The notes: a model not told the origin generated them from the sequence alone. A stretch of DNA of 64,000 bases from Prado023 sp963774745 (GCA_963774745.1 CAVZGE010000007.1:1-64000), one strand, 5' to 3'. Positions 35,741 to 45,070 are shown, numbered from the stretch's first letter. Numbers and translations: made by a program.

Positions 35741-36439
35741 TTAGACGACGGCGCCGACACCGGAGGGGGCGGGTCGGCGGGAGTCCTCGGCGGAGATGGC
35801 CCGGCCGGTGTATCCCCAGGCGATCAGCATCGGGATGAACGCCGATCCGAGGCTCATGAACATCTGCACGGTGATCACGAGGGGCAGGATCATGGCCAGG
35901 AGCACCGCCGTCACCCGGGGCCGGAATCCGCGGCGCAGCAGCACGATCCCGAGCCAGGTCCCACCGATGAGGGTGATGAGGACACCGGGGATCACCAGGG
36001 CCATGAAAGCCCCGTCGATCATGGCGGGGCTGATCCATGCCCCGTAGTAGGCGCTGAAGCCGCCGATAGTGAACAAGGTGAAGCCGCTGAGGTAGACCCG
36101 CCAGGCCCACCGCTCCCCGGGGCCCATTCCAGATTCCGAGCGACGGCGGCGCACGACGACGGCGCACCCGAGGGCCACCAGGAACAGCGGGCCCCAGGCC
36201 ATCCCGTAAATGACGTAGACCTGGTCCACGTCCGCAAACGCCAGCAGCGGCTCCAGCAGGGTCCGCGCCGGATCGGCCCAGAAGCGGGTCAGCGCGGTCA
36301 CGTCCTGCTGCCCGGCCTCGGTGGCGAACCTCGCTAGGGAGTTCATGATGCCGACGAGGATGCTGATCCATCCGCCGTACCAGGCCAGGCGGGGAGTGTG
36401 GTCGAGCAGGGACGGTTCGTGCGTTGTGTGTGTGGTCAT
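35741..36439 (-). CDS. Multi-spanning membrane protein of unknown function
   Basis: 232 residues from ATG 36439. About six hydrophobic segments (TPRLAWYGGWISILVGIM, VYVIYGMAWGPLFLVALGCA, VYLSGFTLFTIGGFSAYYGA, FMALVIPGVLITLIGGTWLG, VTAVLLAMILPLVITVQMFM). Divergent from the kinase gene across 120 bases, so probably a target of that two-component system (inference). No family recognised; the layout is reminiscent of small heme-free quinol-like or transporter proteins, but no residues support a function. Confidence 0.7.
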   Translation of the reverse strand: MTTHTTHEPSLLDHTPRLAWYGGWISILVGIMNSLARFATEAGQQDVTALTRFWADPARTLLEPLLAFADVDQVYVIYGMAWGPLFLVALGCAVVVRRRRSESGMGPGERWAWRVYLSGFTLFTIGGFSAYYGAWISPAMIDGAFMALVIPGVLITLIGGTWLGIVLLRRGFRPRVTAVLLAMILPLVITVQMFMSLGSAFIPMLIAWGYTGRAISAEDSRRPAPSGVGAVV

Positions 36440-36558
36440 GGCTGCAGCGTGGCCCGCGACCTGCGGCGCGGTCGTCCACCAGGGGTTGTCAGTTCCGACG
36501 TCGCAGGTCAAACCCAGGGTTGATGCCCAGTGCCACCCCCGGGAGTACATTCCCGCTC

Positions 36559-37695
36559 ATGCGACGCGGCGACTGGGCGTGGCCCCTGGGCATCGTGGCC
36601 CTGGGGACGTTTGAGATGGTCGCCCTGTCACGCGGGGTGGGGACGGTCGACACCCGACAGATCAGCCAGACCAGCGCTGCCGGAGGATTCGCCATCGAGG
36701 CCATAGCGTGCGGCCTTCTGGTGTTTCGGCGCCGCTGGCCGCTGGCGGTCGCCTTGGCTGTCAGCGTCCTGTGCTCCCTGATGCCGGCGCTCGGCATCCA
36801 CATGGATGAGCCGGCCACCCCGATGGCAATCCTTGGCTTGGCAATGTTCGCCGCCGGTCGCTACAGGGCCGACCGTTGGGCCTTCGCCGCCATCCTGGTG
36901 GTCGCCATCCCCCCGTTCCTTTCCAAATGGCTCGACTACCCGAGCCAGGTCGACATCACTGACGCCTTCTTCATCCTGTTCATCCTCGGAGCACCGTTCG
37001 CGTTCGGCCGGCTGGCACTGCGCCAGGCCCAGGCCCACCAGCGCGAGCAGGAGCGGGTGCGCCGGGAGGCGATCACCACCGAGCGGGTCCGGATCGCTCG
37101 CGAGCTCCACGACGTCCTGGCGCACTCGATCAGCAGCATGGTGATCCAGGCCAACATAGGCGCGGACTCCGCAACGGGCACCCCCTCGGTCGAGGCGTTC
37201 TCGCAGATCGCTGACACCGGCCGCAGCGCGCTGACCGACGTCGGCCTGATGCTGCGCCTGCTCCGCGCTGACGATGCCCAGGACTCCCCCAACCCGACAG
37301 CCGCAGACATCCCGGCACTCGTGGACCGATTCCGGCGCGCCGGGCTCACGGTTGAGCCCGCCGACGTGGACCTGGGCGCCGAACCGCTCGGAGCCGCCGT
37401 CGACCTCTCGGTCTACCGGGTGGTGCAGGAGGCGCTGACCAACTCCCTCAAGCACGCCAACGGTGGCCCCACCCGGTTGCACGTCGCCGACCGCGATGGC
37501 GGGGTCTCGATCGAGGTCACCAGCAGGCAACCCGACACCCCGGGTCACTCCCCCCAACGGGCCACCGGCGCCGGCCAGGGCCTGATCGGGATGCGCGAGC
37601 GGGTCGAGATGTTCGGCGGCACCCTGCACGCCGGCCCCGGCCCGGATGGCTCGTTCGAGATCCGGGCCCTGATCCCACGAGAGGTCACCACATGA
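36559..37695 (+). CDS. Sensor histidine kinase (HisKA_3)
   Basis: 378 residues from ATG 36559. N-terminal four to five membrane helices (residues 5-140), then ERVRIARELHDVLAHSISSM with the phospho-accepting His, the N-box region VVQEALTNSLKHANGGPT, and GQGLIGMRERVEMFGGTL as the G-box/F-box end of the ATPase domain. DesK/LiaS-like architecture without an extra sensor domain. Partner response regulator overlaps by four bases. Confidence 0.9.
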   Translation: MRRGDWAWPLGIVALGTFEMVALSRGVGTVDTRQISQTSAAGGFAIEAIACGLLVFRRRWPLAVALAVSVLCSLMPALGIHMDEPATPMAILGLAMFAAGRYRADRWAFAAILVVAIPPFLSKWLDYPSQVDITDAFFILFILGAPFAFGRLALRQAQAHQREQERVRREAITTERVRIARELHDVLAHSISSMVIQANIGADSATGTPSVEAFSQIADTGRSALTDVGLMLRLLRADDAQDSPNPTAADIPALVDRFRRAGLTVEPADVDLGAEPLGAAVDLSVYRVVQEALTNSLKHANGGPTRLHVADRDGGVSIEVTSRQPDTPGHSPQRATGAGQGLIGMRERVEMFGGTLHAGPGPDGSFEIRALIPREVTT

Positions 37696-38363
37696 CCAGT
37701 GTGGTCGTCGCCGACGATGAGGCCCTGGTCCGCGAGGGACTCTCCGCGCTGCTGGGCCGCCGCGGCATCGACGTCCTCGACGTCGCCGCCGATGGGCAGT
37801 CCGCGGTCGCGGCGGCCGCAACACACAACCCCGACGTGGTGCTGATGGATATCCGGATGCCGGTCATGGACGGGATCGAAGCCACCGCGGCGATCACCGC
37901 CACGGGCAGGTCGCGGGTCCTGATCCTGACGACCTACCACCAGGACGAGTACGTCTTCCGCGCCCTGCGGGCCGGGGCATCGGGGTTCCTGCTCAAGTCC
38001 GCCGAGCCCGACCGCCTCGCCCAGGCCGTCGAACTGGTCTCCGCCGGGGAGGCCCTACTTGCCCCCGAGGTGACCGAGCGGCTGATCGCCGAACACGTCA
38101 ACCGCGGCGCCGGTGCCGCGGCCCGCTCAGAGTCGCCGCCTCGACTCGGGACCCTCGTACGCCTCACCCCACGGGAACTCGAAGTCCTGTCCTTGATCGC
38201 CCGCGGGCTGTCCAACGACGAGATCAGCGAACGCCTCGTCCTCTCCCCCGCCACGGTCAAGACCCACATCAACCGGACCCTGGCCAAACTCGGGCTCTCC
38301 AGCCGGGCCCAGCTCGTGGTGGTCGCCTACGAGGAGGGCCTGGTACGGCCCGCATCGCCCTGA
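37692..38363 (+). CDS. NarL/LuxR-type response regulator
   Basis: 223 residues. Receiver: VVVADDEALVREGLSALL, phospho-Asp in DVVLMDIRMPVMDGIEA, Lys in GASGFLLKSAEPDR. C-terminal HTH: LTPRELEVLSLIARGLSNDE and LSPATVKTHINRTLAKLGLS. Cognate to the kinase just upstream (ATGA overlap). Likely controls the divergent membrane gene or an unlinked transporter. Confidence 0.93.
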   Translation: MTSVVVADDEALVREGLSALLGRRGIDVLDVAADGQSAVAAAATHNPDVVLMDIRMPVMDGIEATAAITATGRSRVLILTTYHQDEYVFRALRAGASGFLLKSAEPDRLAQAVELVSAGEALLAPEVTERLIAEHVNRGAGAAARSESPPRLGTLVRLTPRELEVLSLIARGLSNDEISERLVLSPATVKTHINRTLAKLGLSSRAQLVVVAYEEGLVRPASP

Positions 38364-38520
38364 CAGCCCCCGTGAGGCAGGCGTTCCGGTCCGGGCCAAC
38401 GATGGCAAGCCGAGACCCATCCAGCGACCACACGAAGCCGACAAGAGCCCCGTGCATGAGCAACCCCGGCGCACCACCTGACCAGCGCACCAGGTCAAAG
38501 CCCTCCGTGGAATCGCACGA

Positions 38521-38610
38521 GCCTACGGCCGTGAGCCCGTTCCCGGGATCGCCCACCCTGTGGCCGTTCCCGCCCCCGCCGGGGAGGTGGACTCCATCCC
38601 GCGCCCGGCG
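38521..38610 (+). repeat. Interspersed intergenic repeat, copy 8
   Basis: Type B: GCCTACGGCCGTGAGCCCGT, TCCCGGGATCGCCCACCCTG, GTTCCCGCCCCCGCCGGGG, then block 2 as AGGTGGACTCCATCCCGCGC and CCGGCG. Closest to copy 1. It lies between the response-regulator gene and the BrnT toxin gene. Confidence 0.9.
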
Positions 38611-38727
38611 CCAGCCACAGGATGCATGCCGCAGCGGAGCGTCGCCCCCGCGCAAGGCCACCACCTACCCCACGCTTGGGCGACTTCTATACCGTTTCAG
38701 CACCACAACTGCTATCGTGAAGGAGCA

Positions 38728-38994
38728 ATGCCGACTTTCGAGTTCGACCCCGTCAAGAGCGCGGCCAACCGCGCCAAGCACGGGATCGACTTCGTTGCCG
38801 GACAAGCACTCTGGTCCGACGACGGTGCAATCGAAGCGCCAGCCCGCACCGAGGGCGAACCGCGGTTCCTCGTTGTGGGCCAGATCGGAGAGACCACGTG
38901 GGCAGCGATCATCACATACCGCAGGGACACCATCCGCATCATCTCGATCAGACGGGCCCGCCAGGAGGAAGTAGCCAGATATGAAGGCAACTGA
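38728..38994 (+). CDS. brnT: BrnT-family toxin
   Basis: 88 residues. AAGGAG precedes ATG 38728. BrnT signature at the N-terminus, FEFDPVKSAANRAKHGIDFV, then the strand-rich RelE-like core: VVGQIGETTWAAIITYRRDT and RIISIRRARQEEVARYEGN. BrnT proteins are mRNA-cleaving RNases of the RelE fold. Overlaps brnA by 14 bases in the usual toxin-first order. Family length is about 90-95 residues, so it is complete. Confidence 0.9.
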   Translation: MPTFEFDPVKSAANRAKHGIDFVAGQALWSDDGAIEAPARTEGEPRFLVVGQIGETTWAAIITYRRDTIRIISIRRARQEEVARYEGN

Positions 38995-39208
38995 GCTCGA
39001 CCAGCGCTTCGACGCAGGCGAGGACATCAGCGAGGTCGTCGACTGGGACTCCGCGCGGAGGATCAACCACGAGCCCCGCCGGGTCAACGTCGACTTCCCG
39101 GCATGGATGGTCGCCTCCATGGATCAGGAGGCCGACCGGCTCGGCATCTCCAGACAGGCACTGATCAAGGTGTGGATCGCCGAACGACTGGAACGCAAAG
39201 CCGGCTGA
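38981..39208 (+). CDS. brnA: BrnA-family antitoxin
   Basis: 75 residues. KATELDQRFDAGEDISEVVD is the toxin-wrapping N-terminal region, and RVNVDFPAWMVASMDQEADR, then LGISRQALIKVWIAERLE, the ribbon-helix-helix DNA-binding end. BrnA neutralises BrnT and represses the operon. Complete and directly coupled to brnT. Confidence 0.88.
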   Translation: MKATELDQRFDAGEDISEVVDWDSARRINHEPRRVNVDFPAWMVASMDQEADRLGISRQALIKVWIAERLERKAG

Positions 39209-39253
39209 CCCCGCGGCCCCAACCCGAGCCCGCAGTCAAGCCCTCCCCCAAGT

Positions 39254-39285
39254 CAATTGGGCCACCAACTGGGCTGTGCCGTGGC
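39254..39285 (+). repeat. Solo leader doublet of the interspersed repeat
   Basis: CAATTGGGCCACCAACTGGG then CTGTGCCGTGGC resembles the type A leader (two TTGGGCTAC units) but blocks 1 and 2 do not follow; the reductase gene's 3' end begins instead. Partial or eroded copy. Confidence 0.45.
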
Positions 39286-39294
39286 CGTGGGCCG

Positions 39295-40254
39295 TCAGGG
39301 CTGCTGGATCGTGACCGCCACCCCGCCGCGCTTGTGACCGGCTTCGACGAACCGGTGGGCCTCGACGATGCTGTCCAGCGGGTAGGTCGCCCCGACGATC
39401 GGGGTGAGCGTGCCGGCTTCGATGAGGGCCGTGAGCTGCTCCAGGCGGCGGGAGCTCAGTTCCAGGTTGCCGTCATCGATGGAGACGTACCTGCCGTCGG
39501 GGGCAAGGGCCTTCCGGCAGGCCTGCTTGAGCGGCGATGACTTCAGGCCGCCGACGGAGTCCAGGACGAGGTCGTAACTCGCACCCTGGGGGGGTGCGTC
39601 GACGCAGGTGTAGTCCAGTACCTGGTCGGCGCCGAGAGATGTGACAAGGTCGAGGTTCTTCGTGCTGCAGACGGCGGTGACGTGTGCACCGAGGGACTTG
39701 GCGTACTGGATGGCCATCGTCCCGGAGGTGCCTGATGCGCCGTAGATGAGGACGTGTTGTCCGGGTTGAACTCGTCCCTTGTCGACGTACTGGAGTGCGA
39801 GCAGGCCGCCGTAGGCGGCAGCGGTCGCCTGCTCGTGGGTGAGGTTGGTGGGCTTGAGCGCCAGCGTGCCGTGGGTGCGGGAATCGGAGTCGATCATGCA
39901 CCGGTACTCGGCATAGGCACCGAGCCGGAAGCCGGTGCCGCCGTACACAGCATCACCTGGGGTGAACCTGCTGGTCTGCGCACCCGCCTGGTCGATCACA
40001 CCGGAGAACACGAAGCCAAGGATCGGGTGTCGCGGTCGGGTCACTCCCATCATCAGCCGGAACGGGACCTGCAACCTGGCGCTGACGTGTGCGGAGCGGA
40101 TGAAGATGTCGGACGCGGTCACGGCGCTGGCAATGATCCGAACACGCACCTCGTCCGGCTTCGGCGACGGCGTGGGGACCTGGCAGACACGCAGCACCTC
40201 GGGCGGGCCGTACCGGTCGCTGACGACGGCCGTCATGGTGGAAGGAGCTGCCAT
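39295..40254 (-). CDS. Zinc-free MDR / quinone oxidoreductase-like enzyme
   Basis: 319 residues. The ATG at 40254 has GAGGTGAG upstream. GroES-like N-terminal half (DRYGPPEVLRVCQVPTPSPK, FTPGDAVYGGTGFRLGAYAE) and a Rossmann NADPH domain with HVLIYGASGTSGTMAIQYAK and HVTAVCSTKNLDLVTSLGAD. No zinc-binding Cys cluster, so NADPH:quinone-reductase-like. Cytoplasmic; substrate unknown. Last gene of a four-gene minus-strand operon starting at 42135. Confidence 0.88.
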   Translation of the reverse strand: MAAPSTMTAVVSDRYGPPEVLRVCQVPTPSPKPDEVRVRIIASAVTASDIFIRSAHVSARLQVPFRLMMGVTRPRHPILGFVFSGVIDQAGAQTSRFTPGDAVYGGTGFRLGAYAEYRCMIDSDSRTHGTLALKPTNLTHEQATAAAYGGLLALQYVDKGRVQPGQHVLIYGASGTSGTMAIQYAKSLGAHVTAVCSTKNLDLVTSLGADQVLDYTCVDAPPQGASYDLVLDSVGGLKSSPLKQACRKALAPDGRYVSIDDGNLELSSRRLEQLTALIEAGTLTPIVGATYPLDSIVEAHRFVEAGHKRGGVAVTIQQP

Positions 40255-40264
40255 GGCACTCACC

Positions 40265-41092
40265 TCAGGATGTGCTTGTCATCTGCCGGGCGGGCAGGGG
40301 TGCACTCGTGCCCGCCTGGTCCCCGGCAACGGACGGGGCAGCGAATCCATCGACCATCAGCCTACCGCCCGGAACAGGACGGCTGCTCGATCCGGGCTCG
40401 GGAGCGACGAGACGCTGCTGGGAATGCCCGGCCGACCGGAGCATGGCGATCCCGAGCCACCCGAACCACCCGATCGTGAGCAGCTCGTACACGACTTCGA
40501 GCATGGTGAGCGCTGGCAGGGTGGACAGGATTCCGGCTGCGCCGATGCCTGCGCCCAGCCAGTTCAGGGCGGTGGGGAACGCCTTGGCGCGCATGGCCGC
40601 GACGCTCACGAGCAGGACCCAGGTACCGCCGACGAGCTGCCCACCGGATCCGCCGAGGGCCAGGGCCACCGGCTCGAACGTCTGCCATGCCGACACGGCC
40701 TGGTCGGGGTCCGTCGCGAAGAGCCGGACCACGGTGTCCATCCCGTAGTTGAAGACCTGGACGCTGGCCAGCAGGAGGCCGGCGTGGATGAGCCCCACGG
40801 CTGCGGCCAACTGCGCCGTCCCCGGGCAGCGGTCCTTCAGGCGTTGGTAGGTGGCCACGGTCACGACGATCATCGCGAGCGCGACGAATTGGAAGCAGAC
40901 GACGTGCATCAGGTAGAGGCTGGTGAGGTTGTCCTTGAGCAGGGCGACCTTGCTGACCGGGTCGATTGCGCTGGGGTAGTCCACGAGGAGGAGGAAGTAG
41001 GGGATCGCTGCCAGGTAGGCCACGGCGACGTACAGCGCCGCGACTCCGCCCGCCCGTTGCATTGCCGCTGCGGGATCGGTGCGCGTGTTCAT
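40265..41092 (-). CDS. Multi-spanning membrane protein, DUF4386-like
   Basis: 275 residues from ATG 41092. Six or so hydrophobic helices (GGVAALYVAVAYLAAIPYFL, VVCFQFVALAMIVVTVATYQ, LAAAVGLIHAGLLLASVQVF, LVGGTWVLLVSVAAMRAKAF), with a hydrophilic Pro/Ser tail of about 50 residues. General layout like DUF4386 proteins, as is its upstream neighbour; duplication and divergence is possible. An inverted repeat overlaps its ribosome site. Confidence 0.7.
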   Translation of the reverse strand: MNTRTDPAAAMQRAGGVAALYVAVAYLAAIPYFLLLVDYPSAIDPVSKVALLKDNLTSLYLMHVVCFQFVALAMIVVTVATYQRLKDRCPGTAQLAAAVGLIHAGLLLASVQVFNYGMDTVVRLFATDPDQAVSAWQTFEPVALALGGSGGQLVGGTWVLLVSVAAMRAKAFPTALNWLGAGIGAAGILSTLPALTMLEVVYELLTIGWFGWLGIAMLRSAGHSQQRLVAPEPGSSSRPVPGGRLMVDGFAAPSVAGDQAGTSAPLPARQMTSTS

Positions 41093-41107
41093 GTCAGGCC
41101 CCCTGAC
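41093..41107 (-). promoter_or_regulatory. Inverted repeat at an operon stop/start junction
   Basis: GTCAGG-ccc-CCTGAC covers the upstream gene's stop codon and the G-rich ribosome site of the next gene. As RNA it could fold and mask that site until the upstream gene is translated to its end, giving translational coupling. Structure seen, role inferred. Confidence 0.4.
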
Positions 41108-41849
41108 GGGCGACGCCGCCGACTGCACGTGTTGGTGGTGGTGGTGTCGGGCGGGTGAAGCCCTTGGCGATCAACCACCCTGCCAGGACCATCTCCTGCA
41201 GCGCGATCGGGGCCGCCAGCAGCTGCAGCGGGATCGCCGACTCGACGCCGAGAAGTTCGGCGCCGGCATAGGTCAGCAGGAGCAGGCCGCCGACCAGGCC
41301 CCACAGCGACAACCAGGCCGGGACCAGCCGGGACCGGTACAGCACAGTGTTGAGGATCACCGCGCTCACGCCGAACAGGGGCATGGTCCCGACGAAGTAG
41401 GTCCACTCCCGTGCCGACAGCAGCGCGCCGCCCACCGGTTGGGCCCCGACCGCAATGGCACTTCCCCCGTCCGGGCCCAGCGCAAGCACCAGCAGCGCGG
41501 TGGTCGTCGCCATCAGGATGAAGACGGCCTCCAGCGTGCGCACGGCGACGTAGCCGACCGCCATCGCCTCCCCGTGCGGCCTGAGGACCGGCAGCAACAG
41601 TGCGGCGATCCCGATGACTGACAGCGCGAGGATGAACTCCAGCACCACCCCCGCCACGACCTGGACTTCGTGGGCCGCCGCCTGGACGAGGTAGTCGGGG
41701 GCGTCGAGTGCCTGCATGACCAGCCCGCCACCGATGATCGCGGTGACGGTGGCCACGATGAACAGGACCCCGACAACCCGCGCGGTCGTCCGGTGCCTCA
41801 CCCCTTCGACCGGGGGCCGCCTTGTCGTGCTCAGTGTCGATGTCGCCAT
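41094..41849 (-). CDS. DUF4386 family membrane protein
   Basis: 251 residues from ATG 41849 (AGAGGA upstream). DUF4386 pattern: ARVVGVLFIVATVTAIIGGG, AYLVQAAA-type loop, LEFILALSVIGIAALLLPVL, VAVRTLEAVFILMATTTALL, and YRSRLVPAWLSLWGLVGGLL. About seven membrane helices. Function of the family unknown. Sits between the 94-residue protein gene and the second membrane gene. Confidence 0.85.
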   Translation of the reverse strand: MATSTLSTTRRPPVEGVRHRTTARVVGVLFIVATVTAIIGGGLVMQALDAPDYLVQAAAHEVQVVAGVVLEFILALSVIGIAALLLPVLRPHGEAMAVGYVAVRTLEAVFILMATTTALLVLALGPDGGSAIAVGAQPVGGALLSAREWTYFVGTMPLFGVSAVILNTVLYRSRLVPAWLSLWGLVGGLLLLTYAGAELLGVESAIPLQLLAAPIALQEMVLAGWLIAKGFTRPTPPPPTRAVGGVARQGA

Positions 41850-41850
41850 G

Positions 41851-42135
41851 TCAATCCTCTCCAATCTCGTTCGTCCCTTGGTACGGCTTCTCGGAGGCGT
41901 CCAGGCGATTGATCGAGACGAGAGTCACACCCAGATCGCGGATCTTGCGCAGCAGCCCGTGCAACGCGGACTGGTCGGTGACGCTCCCGGTCAGCAGGGT
42001 GTCGCCGTTGTCGTCCCAGGTGATCGCCAGGCCGTCGAACCAGTCCGACCACAGTTGGTCCAGTTGTCCGCGGAGCCGGATCTGGTAGACCGTGGATCCG
42101 ATCGGGTCCGCGGCGGGTTCTGCACGCTGCGTCAC
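41851..42135 (-). CDS. Small conserved actinobacterial protein
   Basis: 94 residues from GTG 42135 (GGGAGGTGAC upstream). Pattern VYQIRLRGQLDQLWSDWFDG, LAITWDDNGDTLLTGSVTDQ, SALHGLLRKIRDLGVTLVSI is a widespread uncharacterised actinobacterial family often found beside DUF4386 or LuxR genes. First gene of the operon; its stop and the next start are one base apart. Cytoplasmic; role unknown. Confidence 0.8.
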   Translation of the reverse strand: MTQRAEPAADPIGSTVYQIRLRGQLDQLWSDWFDGLAITWDDNGDTLLTGSVTDQSALHGLLRKIRDLGVTLVSINRLDASEKPYQGTNEIGED

Positions 42136-42286
42136 GTCGTCACCTCCCGCCCTGGCCGCCCGATCTCAGGGGGCGGCTCCACGACCAGCGTGTCAGCGGG
42201 CGCGCTGCCCGGTCATCGTTCCCGGGGACCAATCCAGGGACTACTCGCAGGACTACTCCCCGCGCCTGCGTGCCCGGTCGGGCGGG

Positions 42287-45070
42287 TCACTGCGGGGGCA
42301 GGATCCCCAACTGCTGGGCCCTGGTCACGGCAGAGGTACGGCTGTGCACCTCGAGCTTGTCGTAGATGGTGCGGGCATGGGCCTTGACGGTGTACTTGGA
42401 GATGTACAGGCGGGTGGCGATCTCCTGGTTGGACATGCCCGCCGCGATGCACTGGAGCACCTCGACCTCGCGGGAGCTCAAGGGCGGGGAAGCCCCCAAG
42501 GTCCCTGTGCCAGAGGGGTCCTCACCATCCCCGGAGTCCGGGAAGGCAGCCAGCACGCGGGCCGCGCCGTCCGGCGTCGAGCTGTGGGCCGCCAGCTCGC
42601 GGAGCAGGCCAGCCACGGGGCGGCCCTCGTCGACGAAGACCTGGACGTAGCCCTCCGCCTCGCCGAGGGCCAGGGCCCGCTCCAGTGCCGCCAACGCCTC
42701 AGGCCGACTGCCGCGCGCCTCGTGGGCGACCGCCTGGGCCACCAGGATCTCGATGGCACTGCCCACCCGCGCCCCGTGCAGTGCCGCCGGCAGGAGCCGG
42801 TCGAGAAGTGCCACCGCATCGGCGGTCGCGGCGGGCGCATCCCCACGCCCGGCGTCGGCGATCAAGATCCTGGCCAACGTGAGGTGCTCGTACTCGTGCA
42901 GGAGATCGAGGTCATCGCCGACGGACAGCCCACGCTCCCGCACCCAGGACAGCGCGTCGCCCACCCTGCCCTGGCCGGCCCAGATGCGGGCCCGTATCGC
43001 GGCGGCGGGCCGCAGGTCCGGCATGGGCGTCCGGACGAACAGCCGCTGGGCCTCGTCCAGGAACCCCAGCGCTGCCCGCGGATCACCCTGCGCCGCCCGC
43101 AGCTGAGCTTGGGCAACCTGCCAGCGGTATCGCCACACCGGCATCTCCCGGAGCAGTCCGAACTGCCCGCTCTGCGCCAGGTGCTCGGCCGCCGCCGCCA
43201 GGTCACCACGGGCCAGGTCCAGCTCAGCCCAGGCCCGATACAGCTCGGCCATCTCCGGCGGTGGGGAGACCTCCCGCTCCGCCACGATGGCCTGCAGCTG
43301 CTCCACCGTGTCCACGGCCCGACGCAGATGACCTCCGATGGTTCTGACCTCGGCCAGCAGGCACACGGTGTCGATGGCATCCGCGACGTCCCCGGCCTTC
43401 AGGAGCCGGGCGGTGACCGCCGCGAAGACCCGGTCAACTTCCTCAAGGTCCCCACGAGCCAGGGACGCCATACCCAGCAGCGCTGTCGCCTGGTCGCGGC
43501 GCGCAGGCTCCGCGTCCGGCACCAGCTCGAGGGCGCGGCGCGCATGGCCCACCGTTCCGGCCGTGTCACCGTGGGCCTGCGCCATGTAGCCACGGGCCAC
43601 CGCGATCCTCGCCAGCAACGACCGAAGCTCCTGTTCGTCCACCGACCCGCAGCCGTCCGATGCCTGCCCCGCCGGCGACGACACGGTGGCCAGCAGCCGC
43701 TCGGCGTCGGCAACGTAGGTTCCGGCCGCCTCGAGGTCACCGCGGCCCAGCAGGGCGTACGCGTACCAAACGGCCAGCGCCGGCCGCGCGCGGATCAGCC
43801 CGTCCGGTAGAGCCTGCGCCTGGGTGAACCACGCACCGGCGTGGGAGCCATCCTCGACCGCGTCCCCTGACCGCTCGAGCAGCTCAGCGGCCCGTTGCCA
43901 GTCCTGCGCGGACAGCGCGTGCCCGACCGCCTCGGAGTACATCCCGTTCGCCGCGAACCAGTCACTGGCCCGCCGGTTCAGCGCGCCCACCTGGTCGGGG
44001 TGATCGGCATGCAGGCGCACCCGCAGGACATCAGCGAAGAGGTGGTGGTAGCGATACCACTGCCGCCGGTCATCAAGGGCGACGACGAACAGGTTGGCCC
44101 GCTCCAACCGCTCGAGCATCGGGCCGCCCGCCCGCTGCCCAGTGACCACGTCGCACAGGTCCGCACACATCCGATCCAGGACGGAGGTTCGCAGCAGGAA
44201 GGCCCGCTCCGGCTCAGTCAGGTGTGCCAGGACCTCCTGCACCAGGTAGTCGAACACGAACCTGTGACTGCCGGCGAAGCTGCGAACCGCCTCGGCCGGG
44301 TCGGCCCGCCCCTGCAGATGCAGCCCCGCCAGCTGCAGCCCCGCGATCCACCCCTCCGTGCGTGCCTCCAGCGCCGCGACCTCCTCCAAGCCGAGGTCCA
44401 GGCGCATCACCGCGTGCAGGAACTCTGTCGTCTCGGCCAGCGTGAAGCGCAGGTCCGCGGCCCGAAGCTCGGTCAACACACCCCGGGCACGCCACCGGGC
44501 AAGGGGCAGTTGCGGGTCCTCCCGGGTGGCGATCACCACGTGCAGCTGCGGCGGCAGGTGCTCTACAAGAAGCACCATGGCCTGAGCCACTTCCTCGGAG
44601 TCGATGACATGGAAGTCATCGAGCACGAGGACGATGTCGTGCGGCAGCTCGGCCACCTCGTTGAGCACAGTGGTGAGCACCTCGTCCGTCGGGACCGGCT
44701 GGGCGGAGCGGAGTCGAGCCAGCATCTGCTCGCCGACCTGCGACGACGTCGTGCGCACCGCGAGCACCAGATAGGTCAGGAACCGGGCGAGGTCGTTGTC
44801 ACCCTCATCCAGGGACAGCCACGCCACTCCCATGCCCCGGTCACCACCCCGGCGGTCCGCGACCCAGTCGCAGATCACCGTCGTCTTGCCGAAGCCGGCC
44901 GGCGCCGAGACCACAACCAGGCCACCCCGGCACCCCTCGTCCAACCGGGCCGTCAGCCGGGGCCGCGCGACCACAATCGACCGCACACGTGGCACATGCA
45001 GCTTGGTGTCGAGCACCAGCGAGGTCCCCTCGATCAGTGCAGCCCTACCCGGGCGGGGCCATCCGATCAT
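42287..45070 (-). CDS. MalT-like LuxR regulator with ATPase domain
   Basis: 927 residues. STAND-type ATPase: Walker A VVSAPAGFGKTTVICDWVAD, Walker B HDIVLVLDDFHVIDS. The middle 450 residues are TPR-like helical repeats (e.g. YALLGRGDLEAAGTYVADAE). LuxR HTH at the end: PLSSREVEVLQCIAAGMSNQ, YISKYTVKAHARTIYDKLEV. In MalT, inducer binding drives ATP-dependent oligomerisation and activation. It lies upstream of the four-gene operon on the same strand, a common place for its regulator. Confidence 0.92.
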   Translation of the reverse strand: MIGWPRPGRAALIEGTSLVLDTKLHVPRVRSIVVARPRLTARLDEGCRGGLVVVSAPAGFGKTTVICDWVADRRGGDRGMGVAWLSLDEGDNDLARFLTYLVLAVRTTSSQVGEQMLARLRSAQPVPTDEVLTTVLNEVAELPHDIVLVLDDFHVIDSEEVAQAMVLLVEHLPPQLHVVIATREDPQLPLARWRARGVLTELRAADLRFTLAETTEFLHAVMRLDLGLEEVAALEARTEGWIAGLQLAGLHLQGRADPAEAVRSFAGSHRFVFDYLVQEVLAHLTEPERAFLLRTSVLDRMCADLCDVVTGQRAGGPMLERLERANLFVVALDDRRQWYRYHHLFADVLRVRLHADHPDQVGALNRRASDWFAANGMYSEAVGHALSAQDWQRAAELLERSGDAVEDGSHAGAWFTQAQALPDGLIRARPALAVWYAYALLGRGDLEAAGTYVADAERLLATVSSPAGQASDGCGSVDEQELRSLLARIAVARGYMAQAHGDTAGTVGHARRALELVPDAEPARRDQATALLGMASLARGDLEEVDRVFAAVTARLLKAGDVADAIDTVCLLAEVRTIGGHLRRAVDTVEQLQAIVAEREVSPPPEMAELYRAWAELDLARGDLAAAAEHLAQSGQFGLLREMPVWRYRWQVAQAQLRAAQGDPRAALGFLDEAQRLFVRTPMPDLRPAAAIRARIWAGQGRVGDALSWVRERGLSVGDDLDLLHEYEHLTLARILIADAGRGDAPAATADAVALLDRLLPAALHGARVGSAIEILVAQAVAHEARGSRPEALAALERALALGEAEGYVQVFVDEGRPVAGLLRELAAHSSTPDGAARVLAAFPDSGDGEDPSGTGTLGASPPLSSREVEVLQCIAAGMSNQEIATRLYISKYTVKAHARTIYDKLEVHSRTSAVTRAQQLGILPPQ

